Below are positions 8,435 through 16,681 of a DNA stretch of 64,000 nt, in pieces. The DNA lies in assembly GCA_027484085.1 (NCBI GenBank), contig JAIXQF010000004.1, positions 506,162-570,161 of the forward strand, read 5' to 3'. The stretch comes from Actinomycetales bacterium. Lineage in GTDB: Bacteria > Actinomycetota > Actinomycetes > S36-B12 > UBA5976. Position 1 is the first letter of the stretch; each line of letters opens with the position of its first letter. Below the pieces are notes generated by a model. The model saw nothing but the letters and a program-made list of their open reading frames with translations, did no database searches and was not told the DNA's origin. The translations under genes were made by a program, and so were the position numbers.

Positions 8435-9254
8435 TCAAGAACCAATGAATCCAACGCAGCGGATTCAGGTTTTCAAAACAAAATCCAGCACTACAACTAG
8501 CGATCATGTAGTTGGTGAAGAGCCATTAGAAATTCGAATCGATGGTGGCGCAGGATTACACCAATTAGCTATCACCATGCGAACTCCAGGAGCGGACATT
8601 GAATTGGGCGCTGGATTTCTCTGGACCGAAGGCCTGTTGCGCACTCGAGAAGATTTAATCGGAATCACCACTTGTAAAGACAAAGAACTAACTCCGCGGG
8701 AACAAGAAAACGTGATCGTGGCACGAGTGGCTCCAGATGCGCCCGCGGTAACTCGCACACTTGAACGCCGATTCACGATTTCCAGTGCTTGTGGCGTTTG
8801 TGGTTCGACACATATTGATGATTTGCGAGGTCGAGGCTGCTCGAATGTCATCGCACCTGGAATTTCGGAATCTGAATTACTGAAGTTGCCAGAATTAATG
8901 CGCCCTAAACAAAAGCTTTTTGATAAGACTGGGGGATTGCACGCTGCTGGACTTTTTGACCCACAAGGGAAGTTAGTAGTTGTCCGCGAAGATGTTGGCC
9001 GTCATAACGCAGTCGACAAAGTTATCGGCTACGCATTAATGAATGATTTATTACCTCTAGATGGATATTCCTTAGCAATTTCTGGTCGAGGCGGCTTTGA
9101 GATTATTCAGAAGGCAATCTCGGCGAGAATTTCTGCAGTGGTTGCAGTTTCTGCGCCAACTTCATTAGCCGTTGAAACAGCTCGGGAGTTTGGTCTTACT
9201 TTGTATGGGTTTACTCGCGACGACTCGGCGACAAAATATTCGCCATTAACTTAA
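8427..9254 (+). CDS. fdhD: Formate dehydrogenase accessory sulfurtransferase FdhD
   Basis: FdhD hands sulfur from a cysteine desulfurase to the Mo cofactor of formate dehydrogenase. The conserved flexible loop SACGVCGS with C122 and C125, VVREDVGRHNAVDKVIG in the second half, and SGRGGFEIIQKA near the C-terminus are all visible. The frame opens with TTG 8427, preceded by GAGTGG; ATG 8445, six codons further in, is an alternative with a weaker ribosome site. Its link with the mobA fusion and the neighbouring fds genes makes this a dedicated formate dehydrogenase maturation set, comparable with fdsC in R. capsulatus. Confidence 0.92.
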   Translation: MTSQEPMNPTQRIQVFKTKSSTTTSDHVVGEEPLEIRIDGGAGLHQLAITMRTPGADIELGAGFLWTEGLLRTREDLIGITTCKDKELTPREQENVIVARVAPDAPAVTRTLERRFTISSACGVCGSTHIDDLRGRGCSNVIAPGISESELLKLPELMRPKQKLFDKTGGLHAAGLFDPQGKLVVVREDVGRHNAVDKVIGYALMNDLLPLDGYSLAISGRGGFEIIQKAISARISAVVAVSAPTSLAVETAREFGLTLYGFTRDDSATKYSPLT

Positions 9255-9275
9255 ACTCCAAGATAGGTAATTGTT

Positions 9276-9929
9276 CTAGCAGTTGCACTTGCCACGACAA
9301 TCACAGTCACCACAAGCTAGTTCACCTGCCCAGGCCTCTCGACCTTCACTTATAGCAAATCCTGCGATCACCAGGCTAGCCACACTGTCTACCCAGCTCC
9401 AACCAAACAAGTAGAACGCAATAAGACCAGCCAGGGTCGACACCGAAAGCCAGGCACATAGTTGAGTCTCTTTTGCATCTGCTATTAACAACTTGGATTC
9501 CAATTTTCGACCAGTTGTCAATTTCGCGTGCGCTAAAAATGGCATTATTGCAATCGACAGTGCAGTGAGAGCAATTCCAGCAGTACTCACTTCTGTAGAT
9601 CGTTCAGTAATCAGATTTCGAATGCTGGCAAAAGTTACAAAGCCAGCCAACAGAAAAAAAGTGAGAGCGATTAGCCTTAAAGATTTTCGTTCTTTATCTT
9701 CATCAAATTCGTGTGAAAAAAAGGTTGCCCTTAATCTTGCTAGCACCAAGACGGCAGCAAATATTTCAATACCTGAATCGACCCCAAAGCCAATTAGTGA
9801 AATAAAGCCCGCTGTGATACCTGCGGCAATCGCGATAAAACTCTCGAAAAGGTTGTAAGCGATTGTGAACTTCTCTAGTCGGATTCCTCGAAGCTGGAAT
9901 TTCTTAATGCTCGCTGCATCCATTGGCAT
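9276..9929 (-). CDS. Cation-diffusion-facilitator-like transporter with cysteine-rich tail
   Basis: A 217-residue membrane protein with five or six hydrophobic segments. The first contains FGVDSGIEIFAA and a later one DAKET and WVDSVASL, placed as the paired acidic residues of the CDF/TMEM163-like cation transporter superfamily. The last 15 residues form a very cysteine-dense tail (CGDCDCRGKC) that could bind a soft metal. Likely an efflux carrier for Zn or a similar ion; the actual ion cannot be told. It ends convergently with fdhD and is probably unrelated to it. Confidence 0.65.
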   Translation of the reverse strand: MPMDAASIKKFQLRGIRLEKFTIAYNLFESFIAIAAGITAGFISLIGFGVDSGIEIFAAVLVLARLRATFFSHEFDEDKERKSLRLIALTFFLLAGFVTFASIRNLITERSTEVSTAGIALTALSIAIMPFLAHAKLTTGRKLESKLLIADAKETQLCAWLSVSTLAGLIAFYLFGWSWVDSVASLVIAGFAISEGREAWAGELACGDCDCRGKCNC

Positions 9930-9958
9930 GAAATAGAACTTAGCAGGGTGCGAAAAAA

Positions 9959-10142
9959 TGGGGTGAGTGACGGGACTTGAACCCGCGACGTCCTGCCGCT
10001 TTCGCTCAGCAGGCCGTCAGCGGATTTAACCACATATTAGAAACTGGATCTGCGCCTGACGTCCTGCCGCTTTCGCTCAGCAGGCCGTCAGCGGATTTAC
10101 AAACTTGGGGTGAGTGACGGGACTTGAACCCGCGACGTCCTG
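9959..10142. repeat. Direct repeats containing the tRNA-His 3' half and a 42-bp hairpin unit
   Basis: A 37-bp segment, the 3' part of tRNA-His including its CCA, occurs at 9959-9995 and again inside the tRNA at 10106-10142, same orientation. A second 42-bp unit occurs at 9987-10028 and 10058-10099 and overlaps the first by the 9 bases GACGTCCTG. On the minus strand the unit reads CCGCTGACGGCCTGC then TGAGCGAAAGCGG, with pairing CCTGC/GCAGG and CCGCT/AGCGG. The copies of each repeat are identical. This resembles att-site remnants or local template switching. No ORF of value is present. Confidence 0.85.
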
Positions 10143-10182
10143 GACCACAACCAGGTGCTCTACCAGCTGAGCTACACCCACC
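10106..10182 (-). tRNA. tRNA-His (GTG anticodon)
   Basis: A complete cloverleaf on the minus strand: acceptor GTGGGTG pairs with CACTCAC, D arm GCTCAGCTGGTAGAGC, anticodon GTG at 10146-10148, T arm GCGGGTTCAAGTCCCGT. There is an extra G-1 opposite discriminator C73, the histidine identity element. CCA is encoded. It lies downstream of orn, as in many actinobacteria. Confidence 0.95.
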
Positions 10183-10243
10183 ATGTTGCAACAGATTGCT
10201 CTGCAGCGAACTTCCCCATTCTATTCAGGGAAGCGTAGTTGGG

Positions 10244-10855
10244 CTAATTTGGTGTGTGATTGGCGGCAATCTCTTTGGCCTTTGAAGTATCTGGGCCAGG
10301 AAGTTCCACGAAAACTGCTTCGCGGTAGTACCTCAATTCGTTAATCGAATCCAAGATGTCGCCTAATGCTCGATGGTTTCCAGTCTTGGTCGGACTGGCA
10401 AAGTACGTACGCGGATACCAGCGGCGAACAAGTTCTTTAATGCTGGAAACATCAATGATTCGGTAATGCAGGTAAGAGTCGACTCTTGGCATATCCCGTT
10501 GCAAGAAGATCCGATCCACATGAACACTCGAGCCAGCCAGCGGAGCCTTATTTGCCTCTGGAATATGCGAAGAAATGTATTCAAACAATTGTTCTTCAGC
10601 AACTTCTAGTGAAACACCACTTGGAATTTCAGGAAGTAATCCCGATTCAGTATGCATGTTGACCACGAAGGGATCCATTGTTTCTAGACGCTCGGCTGGA
10701 GCCTGAATAACGATGTTTAAGCCCTCGGCAACTACTTCGAGTTGAGCGTTAGTAATCACGCAAGCAATTTCAACCAACAGATCGTTCTTGAAATCTAATC
10801 CGGTCATCTCGCAATCTATCCAGACGATGCGGTCAGACTCTTGGTTTTCGCTCAT
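10244..10855 (-). CDS. orn: Oligoribonuclease
   Basis: A 203-residue DEDDh-family 3'-5' exonuclease that degrades 2-5 nt RNA and pGpG. The catalytic motifs are visible: WIDCEMTGLD at the N-terminus (Asp, Glu), the MDPFVVNMH region, and HRALGDILDSI carrying the His/Asp pair. It is slightly longer than the E. coli enzyme because of a C-terminal extension. It is transcribed toward tRNA-His. Essential in many bacteria. Confidence 0.95.
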   Translation of the reverse strand: MSENQESDRIVWIDCEMTGLDFKNDLLVEIACVITNAQLEVVAEGLNIVIQAPAERLETMDPFVVNMHTESGLLPEIPSGVSLEVAEEQLFEYISSHIPEANKAPLAGSSVHVDRIFLQRDMPRVDSYLHYRIIDVSSIKELVRRWYPRTYFASPTKTGNHRALGDILDSINELRYYREAVFVELPGPDTSKAKEIAANHTPN

Positions 10856-10931
10856 TGCTCAAGGCTATTAGACGGCTCGTAATGCGATGGCCTGCGGGGG
10901 CAAGGTAGGTAAATGACGTAGAGTCAAAGTT

Positions 10932-11123
10932 ATGAAACGTATTTCGATCGCCCTAGTTTTGGTTGGGCTTGGATGTTTTGTTGCTTTTCAAATGATCGGC
11001 TCATCCATAGCTGATGATGGCACATTGACTGAACCATTCTTTTTGATTCCCATTGCATGGGCTCTCATTTTGCTAGGTGGGATTCTGGCAGTTGCGACAG
11101 TTATCAAGGGTCGAATCAAGTAA
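10932..11123 (+). CDS. Small two-helix membrane protein (DUF3955-like)
   Basis: A 63-residue protein with two predicted membrane helices (residues 5-25 and 38-58) and a short basic C-terminus (IKGRIK). Between the helices lies DDGTLTEPFFLIPIAW, which resembles the conserved centre of DUF3955 proteins, though I make this link from memory of the motif. ATG 10932 has only a weak upstream ribosome site. Function unknown. Confidence 0.6.
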   Translation: MKRISIALVLVGLGCFVAFQMIGSSIADDGTLTEPFFLIPIAWALILLGGILAVATVIKGRIK

Positions 11124-11166
11124 CGATCACACCAAATTCAACTTTCTTTGACGGTAAACTAGAGCT

Positions 11167-12183
11167 ATGACTCGTTACGGATCTATGTATGGCCCAAATA
11201 TCACTTTCTTAGGTGTCGATGAATGCGACATCGATGTCCCAGACACATATGCAGATGCTGATGTAGTAATTGTGGGAGCGCCATTTGATGGTGGCACCAG
11301 TTACCGATCTGGAGCCCGCTTTGGCCCTAAGGCCATGCGTGAAGTTTGCAACGAAGAACATAACGGTTCCCGTGAAAGCATGGCGCTTCGAGTTAATGGT
11401 TTGAAAGATCTTCGCGTCTATGACATGGGCGATGTTGAAATGTATTCAGGTGATGCGGTTAAGTCTTGCGAAAACCTAGAAAAGGTAATCGAAAAAATTG
11501 CAGCCTCTGGCGCAATTCCGCTAGTACTTGGTGGCGATCACACTGTGACATGGCCAAACGTCACTGGCGTTGCCCGCGGCGCAGACATGTGGGGAAGAGT
11601 TGGCGTAATCCATTTCGATGCTCATGCTGACACTGGTGACATTGCCTTTGGATCGCTGGTAGGTCATGGCCAACCAATGCGACTTTTGATTGACAGCGGC
11701 GCAGTTCGTGGAGATCGCTTTATTCAGGTTGGTCTTCGTGGCTATTGGCCACCACCAGACATTCTTGACTGGATGGCAGCTCAAGGAATGCGCTCTTACG
11801 AGATGACCGAGATTGTGCATCGCGGCTTAAAAGAATGTATTGATGAGGCGATCGCGCTTGCATTGCAGGAATGCGATGCGATCTATCTCAGCGTTGACAT
11901 TGATGTGGTTGATCCAGGTTCAGCACCTGGAACCGGAACACCTGAACCAGGTGGCCTGACTTCGCGCGAACTCCTAGATACTGTTCGCCGAATGGCATAC
12001 CAGCTTCCAATCGTTGGTGTAGACGTGGTTGAAGTCAGCCCGCCTTATGATCACGCGGACATCACGGCGCTACTTGGTAACCGAGTTGTCCTTGAGGTTC
12101 TTTCGGGAATGGCACGTCGTCGCAGAGATGATCGTGATGGCACTACTTGGAATCCAGGCCAACCAATCCTTGACGGACGCTAA
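11167..12183 (+). CDS. Agmatinase-family ureohydrolase
   Basis: A 338-residue binuclear-metal hydrolase of the arginase/agmatinase family. Metal ligands are seen in GGDHTVTWP, HFDAHADT and SVDIDVVDPG, followed by GTGTPEPGGLTSREL. It would hydrolyse a guanidino compound to an amine plus urea. Agmatine is the default prediction, but guanidinobutyrate, guanidinopropionate or guanidine are possible because substrate loops diverge in this family. No urease or polyamine gene is adjacent. It ends convergently with the photolyase gene with a 4-bp overlap. A second family member, HutG, is at 59348. Confidence 0.75.
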   Translation: MTRYGSMYGPNITFLGVDECDIDVPDTYADADVVIVGAPFDGGTSYRSGARFGPKAMREVCNEEHNGSRESMALRVNGLKDLRVYDMGDVEMYSGDAVKSCENLEKVIEKIAASGAIPLVLGGDHTVTWPNVTGVARGADMWGRVGVIHFDAHADTGDIAFGSLVGHGQPMRLLIDSGAVRGDRFIQVGLRGYWPPPDILDWMAAQGMRSYEMTEIVHRGLKECIDEAIALALQECDAIYLSVDIDVVDPGSAPGTGTPEPGGLTSRELLDTVRRMAYQLPIVGVDVVEVSPPYDHADITALLGNRVVLEVLSGMARRRRDDRDGTTWNPGQPILDGR

Positions 12184-13655
12184 ATAGTTCCGTTATCAAG
12201 GCCGGTTAAGACTTCTTGCGCTCTAACTCGTAGTTCAGGTAAATCGCTTAAGCGCTTTAGTCCGTTCACTTGTTGTCCCATTCGGTGATTCTTTGCAAAC
12301 GCCTCTTTGTTTCGATCCAAGAAGTCCCAGTACAAGGTTGTGAACGGACAGGCGTTATCGCCAACACGCAACTTCGGATCGTAGTGACACCCCTTACAAG
12401 ACTGGGTCATTCGATTTATGTATGCGCCGCCAGCTGCGTAAGGCTTTGTCATCAACTTTCCACCATCCGCGTGTAATCCCATGCCAATCACATTCGGCAC
12501 CATTACCCACTCGGTTGCGTCTATGAACTGCTCACGCATCCAATCCAAGAATTCAATTGGCTTGGTTCCGGTTATCAGAGCTAAGTTACTCAAGATCATC
12601 AGGCGCGGAATGTGATGCGTCCAAGCCCTGGTTTCTATGTCAGAAACAATTGTCTTAACGCAGTTCATCTTGGTCTTGGTTGAATCCTGAAACAGCGGAA
12701 GTAGCTTTCGATCTGCTACAAGCTGATTGTTATCTCGATAATCAGCGCCGAGGTGCCAATACATTCCATTTAGATACTCGCGCCAGCCAATGATTTGGCG
12801 AACAAAAGCTTCGACCGAGCCAATTGGGGCATGCCCGGCGTGGTATTCCAGCAAGACTGCATCGATGACTTCGGAAGCGTGCAGTAAACCGTTGTTCAGG
12901 TACGGACTTAGTAGTGAGTGATGTAAAGCCCAACTGTCGGCCGATACTGCATCCTCGTAAGGGCCAAAATCTACGAGGCTGGTCTTTATGAAGTGAGCTA
13001 ACTGAGCCAGCGCACCCGCGCGAGTGGTGGCCCAAGTCTTAGTTGGTTCCATTCCAAGTTCAGCGCACACCTCGAGATCGATTTCATCGCGCTCATGTTC
13101 CAGATACGCAGGCCAGGTGTAATTCTTGGGAGGCGGCAGGCGATTGTCTTTGTCATAGTTCCAAACGCCGGTATCAGGTTTTCCATTTTCAACCATGATG
13201 TTTAAACGAATTCGTTGCGCCCGATAAAAGGTTTCCATCAGAAATGACTTTTGCTTGTCAGCCCAGAGTTTGAAATCTACTCGCGAAGTTAAGAAAAAAT
13301 CATTTGGAACGTATTGAACGCCATATTCTTCAAGTTGGTTGAACTGAAGAAATGAGGATGGCTCAGCGGCATAAATTGGCAGCTCGCCAAGACTCTTTCG
13401 AACCGCATTTAGGCCATCAATAGTTGTTGGGCTTTTTAGGTAAGTAACTTCAAATCCAGCGAGCTCTAATTCCTTGACGAAGTGTCGAGCGGAGGAAATC
13501 AAAAAGAATAAGCGCTCTTTGTGCCACGGGCGACCAGAAGTCATTCGGGCACTTTCAATCAAGACAATGTGATCGTTCTTAGGATCAGCATCCTTCAAAA
13601 CCCCGTAGCTGAGATTCAGGTGATCAAAGGGAATGTAAAGGATTCGCTTGGTCAC
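12180..13655 (-). CDS. phrB: Iron-sulfur (6-4) photolyase (FeS-BCP / PhrB type)
   Basis: A 491-residue cryptochrome/photolyase of the prokaryotic iron-sulfur class, which repairs (6-4) photoproducts in blue light with FAD. The 4Fe-4S ligands C332, C420, C423 and C436 have spacings 88/3/13, the same as in Agrobacterium PhrB. The C-terminal FAD region ([22 protein letters not shown]) is intact. The GTG start at 13655 overlaps the TGA of the upstream DUF2256 gene, so translation is coupled. The presence of a UV repair enzyme suits a sunlit habitat. Confidence 0.92.
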   Translation of the reverse strand: MTKRILYIPFDHLNLSYGVLKDADPKNDHIVLIESARMTSGRPWHKERLFFLISSARHFVKELELAGFEVTYLKSPTTIDGLNAVRKSLGELPIYAAEPSSFLQFNQLEEYGVQYVPNDFFLTSRVDFKLWADKQKSFLMETFYRAQRIRLNIMVENGKPDTGVWNYDKDNRLPPPKNYTWPAYLEHERDEIDLEVCAELGMEPTKTWATTRAGALAQLAHFIKTSLVDFGPYEDAVSADSWALHHSLLSPYLNNGLLHASEVIDAVLLEYHAGHAPIGSVEAFVRQIIGWREYLNGMYWHLGADYRDNNQLVADRKLLPLFQDSTKTKMNCVKTIVSDIETRAWTHHIPRLMILSNLALITGTKPIEFLDWMREQFIDATEWVMVPNVIGMGLHADGGKLMTKPYAAGGAYINRMTQSCKGCHYDPKLRVGDNACPFTTLYWDFLDRNKEAFAKNHRMGQQVNGLKRLSDLPELRVRAQEVLTGLDNGTI

Positions 13656-13792
13656 TTGGATTTACATTTCTCGGAGCAGTACTTAACGTTTTCCCAGTCG
13701 CGCTGCCACTTTTTGCGCCACTCAAACTCCAGGCCGCATGCGGCGCAGACTTTAGGGGCAAAACCATTTTTGGTCTGAGCAACTCTAGGCAC
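13652..13792 (-). CDS. DUF2256 small zinc-finger-like protein
   Basis: A 46-residue ORF from GTG 13792 to TGA. It has four cysteines as C16-x2-C19 and C39-x3-C43 around the conserved [19 protein letters not shown] core of DUF2256. Such proteins are commonly encoded next to FeS-BCP photolyases. The stop overlaps the phrB start (GTGA), so it is a coupled two-gene unit. A role with the photolyase, for example in metal or cluster handling, is inference only. A TAGGGT box 6 bases before the GTG suggests a leaderless transcript. Confidence 0.8.
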   Translation of the reverse strand: MPRVAQTKNGFAPKVCAACGLEFEWRKKWQRDWENVKYCSEKCKSK

Positions 13793-13798
13793 GTCTAA

Positions 13799-13804
13799 AC
13801 CCTA
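13799..13804 (-). promoter_or_regulatory. Candidate -10 box for the DUF2256-phrB unit
   Basis: TAGGGT on the minus strand lies 6 bases before the GTG of the DUF2256 gene, the spacing expected for a leaderless actinobacterial transcript. No ribosome site is visible. No confident -35 was identified. Confidence 0.35.
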
Positions 13805-13955
13805 TGGCCCATTGGTTTGAGGGGCAGTTTCTGGGCTAAAAGTCCCCAAATTTCAGGTTCTTAAGTCCTAAAGATTCCCGAAAGACTTGTCAGACCCTAG
13901 ACGTACTCTTTTTGCAACGGCCAGTTTCTGGCCTGCAAAACAAGGGGTATGCAAT

Positions 13956-16496
13956 ATGTCTAATCTGTTCAGCACTTCGCGCCAACGAGTTCTCGGCGTA
14001 GTCAGCTTGGCTTTGTCCAGCTTGCTTGTTGTGGGTTTGGTGAGTCCAACTAGCGCTGCGACTTGGGCGGATTTCGCAATCCCTGATAACGGAATAGTTG
14101 TATTCCAGGCCGGGGACATCGGCTATGCCGTAACGCCAGCCTGCCAACCTCGCTTGAACGTAACTCATGCCGATGGAAGTAAAGGTTCCCATGCCTTGAA
14201 CACAACTCCTGAATTTCTTCGAGACATCGGCCTAACCGGTTGCTACACCGAACTTGGGAATGTTCGATCAAGTGACAGCTTTGAATGGTGGACAATCAAC
14301 GGCACTACCCCTGCTGCTGAAATGCCAATCATTGAAATAACAGACATTATTGCTACTCCTGGCGACAAGACAATAAACCTAACTTGGAATGTTTCCAACA
14401 ACCCAGAATGGATTGATCGATACTGGTTCTATTTTGAGCGCCGAAGCGTTGGTGGCTTGTATTCCAAGATGGTCAGTGGCAATAACTTAAGCGCGACCCT
14501 AAATGTCGTTGCCAATTCCGATGACTGGAAAATCACAATGGCACCGATGCTACGTCTCAGCGGCCGGGTTCCGGAGCGATTATTTAATGCATCTGCAAAT
14601 GTCATGCCTCTTGCCCCAGCAGCGGTCGCATTGCAGCCAGGCGACAAGTCGCTCTCAGTCTTCTTCGAACCAGGTGCAAATGATCCAGCCAAGATCGCGA
14701 GTTACGTAGTGCGAGTTTCGCCAGGGGATGCTGAGTTCACAACTACAGGAAAATCCTTAACTATTACTTCGGGAATCCAAAACAACGTCGAGTATCAAGT
14801 CAGTGTTCGTGCGGTGAATGCCGTTGGAGCAGGGGACTGGACGGATAGCAATCGGGTAACGACACGATCTGCGCCGAAGTTAGCAACCAATGTATCAGCT
14901 AGTGCAGTTGGAGAGCGCGGCGCCAGAGTCAGTTGGACGGCGGCAAGCGGCGATGTCACTGGTTATCGAGTTACCAGCGTCACGACTGGTGAAGTGAAAG
15001 TGGTTTCTGCTCGCCAAACCGCTGTTGTCTTTACTGATGTGGTGGGAAGTCGTTCACGTTCAGCCACCAACTCATTTACTGTTGCAACGATTAATGACTA
15101 TCTATCAACTATTCCGGCAGCAACAACCACGACTGCTTTCATTCCAGATCGAGCTGTTGCGGTAGCGACATCCGCGGCAAAAAACGCAATTGAAGTAAGT
15201 TGGTCAGCCCCGGCAGACATCGAGACGCCAATTAATAAGTACAGCGTTGAACTACTGGGCGCTAGCAACAATGTGGTTGCCATCCTTGAGACTGCAACAC
15301 CAAGCGCCCTATTTCAAAATTTGAGCAGCGGAGATCGTTACCGAGCTCGGGTTTACGTGCACACTGCCTGGGGAAGAAGTGCTGCAAGTTTGCAGTCCAA
15401 TCAGTCAACGGTTCAAGGTGTACCAAGTGCACCAAGCAATGCGCTCGTTCGCCAAGTTACTAACGAGGAACCAGCATTATCGGTTCAACTCGGAACCGTT
15501 TCTGCAAACGGATGTGCGATTGCATCTTGGAGTGCGACTGCGAGTTGGGTGAATTCAACGGGAGTGACATTTGTACGTGAACTTAATTCCACAGACCAAA
15601 ATGCAGCACTTGTGTTTTCACAGTTGGCTCTGGGAGTAGAGCATTCGATTGCGATCTCTGCAACAAACTGCTGGGGACAGGGTGCCGTCGCCAATTACAC
15701 AATTACCCCGCTGGCACTACCGACACCAGTTACCAATGTGAACCTGTCGTTTACAACTTCTGGGGAGTTAGTTGCCATCTGGTCACCGAGTTCCAATGTT
15801 GATGTGTCTTCTGTTCTGGTCACCTTGAATCCGGGCAACGTCAGCTACCGAGTTTCTTCGACTACGACAAAAGTTGTTTTCAGTGACGTAACACTTGGTC
15901 AGTGGTATCAAGTGAGTGTTACTGCACGAAACTCAGCCGGTAACAGCGAAACTGTAACAAGCGCCGACGTTTTCGCTGCGCTAGCACCAGGTCAAGTAAA
16001 TGATCTAACAATCACAGTGGATGAAAAAACCGCAATCGCAACTGCTAGCTGGAATCCGCCGTCATTTAGTGGCGCATTGATTTCGGGATACCGGATTTGG
16101 ATTGATGGACAAGAACCACAGGACGTCACAGAAAGCTCTGTTGAGATTGAGGGGCTAGTTGCGGGTGCTAGGTATTCGTTTACGGTTGTGGCGCTTTCCG
16201 ACATTGGCAATGGGCAACCGGCAACAATTGAGTTTGGGCTTGCCAACGATCCAATCATTCAAGAGTCTGAGCCTGGGGTGGTTGTGATTTGGGCATTACC
16301 AAGCTCACTACGTTCCGTTAAGAGTGTCGAAATCCAGAAGAAGGTTGGCACTAAGTGGAAGACGATTGCCACAGTGAAGGCTAAATCTGGCAAGTACACA
16401 ATTGCCAAATCAAAGAAAACTGACACCTTCCGAGTCCAAGCACTTGTCACAAAGAAGAAGCAGGTTTCCCTGAAGATCAAGGTTGTGCGGAAGTAG
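13956..16496 (+). CDS. Secreted multi-domain fibronectin type III protein
   Basis: An 846-residue exported protein. ATG 13956 is preceded by AAGGGG at 7 bases and is followed by a signal peptide (basic SRQR, hydrophobic core, cut near SAA at about residue 34). Residues 35-130 form a small unrecognised domain with two cysteines. About seven fibronectin type III repeats follow, recognisable by recurring GYRVxV and Y-x-V-x-A-x-N-x-G motifs. The last 80 residues are lysine-rich (VEIQKKVGTKWKTI onwards) with no LPxTG or membrane anchor. Likely a cell-surface or shed adhesive protein; ligand unknown. An in-frame upstream start at 13887 lacks a ribosome site and would put residues before the signal peptide. 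Confidence 0.8.
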   Translation: MSNLFSTSRQRVLGVVSLALSSLLVVGLVSPTSAATWADFAIPDNGIVVFQAGDIGYAVTPACQPRLNVTHADGSKGSHALNTTPEFLRDIGLTGCYTELGNVRSSDSFEWWTINGTTPAAEMPIIEITDIIATPGDKTINLTWNVSNNPEWIDRYWFYFERRSVGGLYSKMVSGNNLSATLNVVANSDDWKITMAPMLRLSGRVPERLFNASANVMPLAPAAVALQPGDKSLSVFFEPGANDPAKIASYVVRVSPGDAEFTTTGKSLTITSGIQNNVEYQVSVRAVNAVGAGDWTDSNRVTTRSAPKLATNVSASAVGERGARVSWTAASGDVTGYRVTSVTTGEVKVVSARQTAVVFTDVVGSRSRSATNSFTVATINDYLSTIPAATTTTAFIPDRAVAVATSAAKNAIEVSWSAPADIETPINKYSVELLGASNNVVAILETATPSALFQNLSSGDRYRARVYVHTAWGRSAASLQSNQSTVQGVPSAPSNALVRQVTNEEPALSVQLGTVSANGCAIASWSATASWVNSTGVTFVRELNSTDQNAALVFSQLALGVEHSIAISATNCWGQGAVANYTITPLALPTPVTNVNLSFTTSGELVAIWSPSSNVDVSSVLVTLNPGNVSYRVSSTTTKVVFSDVTLGQWYQVSVTARNSAGNSETVTSADVFAALAPGQVNDLTITVDEKTAIATASWNPPSFSGALISGYRIWIDGQEPQDVTESSVEIEGLVAGARYSFTVVALSDIGNGQPATIEFGLANDPIIQESEPGVVVIWALPSSLRSVKSVEIQKKVGTKWKTIATVKAKSGKYTIAKSKKTDTFRVQALVTKKKQVSLKIKVVRK

Positions 16497-16527
16497 TACT
16501 TTCGGCAATCCATTGATCAGAACCTTG

Positions 16528-16600
16528 TACGCCCGAGAGGACTCGAACCTCCAACCAACAGGGTAGAAACCTGGTGCTCTATCCATTGAGCTACGGGCGC
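16528..16600 (-). tRNA. tRNA-Arg (TCT anticodon)
   Basis: Cloverleaf on the minus strand: acceptor GCGCCCG/CGGGCGT, D arm GCTCAATGGATAGAGC, anticodon loop TTTCTAC, T arm with GGTTCGAGTCC. Pair 27-43 is mismatched (C/T). CCA is not encoded (CAA follows the discriminator). There is no sign of duplicated 3' ends. Confidence 0.93.
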
Positions 16601-16681
16601 ATTGCTAGCAGGAAACCCGCGAGCGCTCCAATTCTATCTATGGAAAACCACTTGTGTTTTGCGCACGTTAGACTCTGACTC

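Noticed and set aside
9987-10099. CRISPR array
   Set aside because: Only two repeat copies exist, one spacer is the tRNA end itself, and no cas genes are present.
10006-10191. 61-residue minus-strand ORF over tRNA-His
   Set aside because: It is the translation of the tRNA and repeats; this GCSSAGRAP-type peptide is a well-known artefact of tRNA genes.
13887-13955. N-terminal extension of the fibronectin protein
   Set aside because: The extra 23 residues would precede a clear signal peptide, and the ribosome site AAGGGG is placed for ATG 13956.
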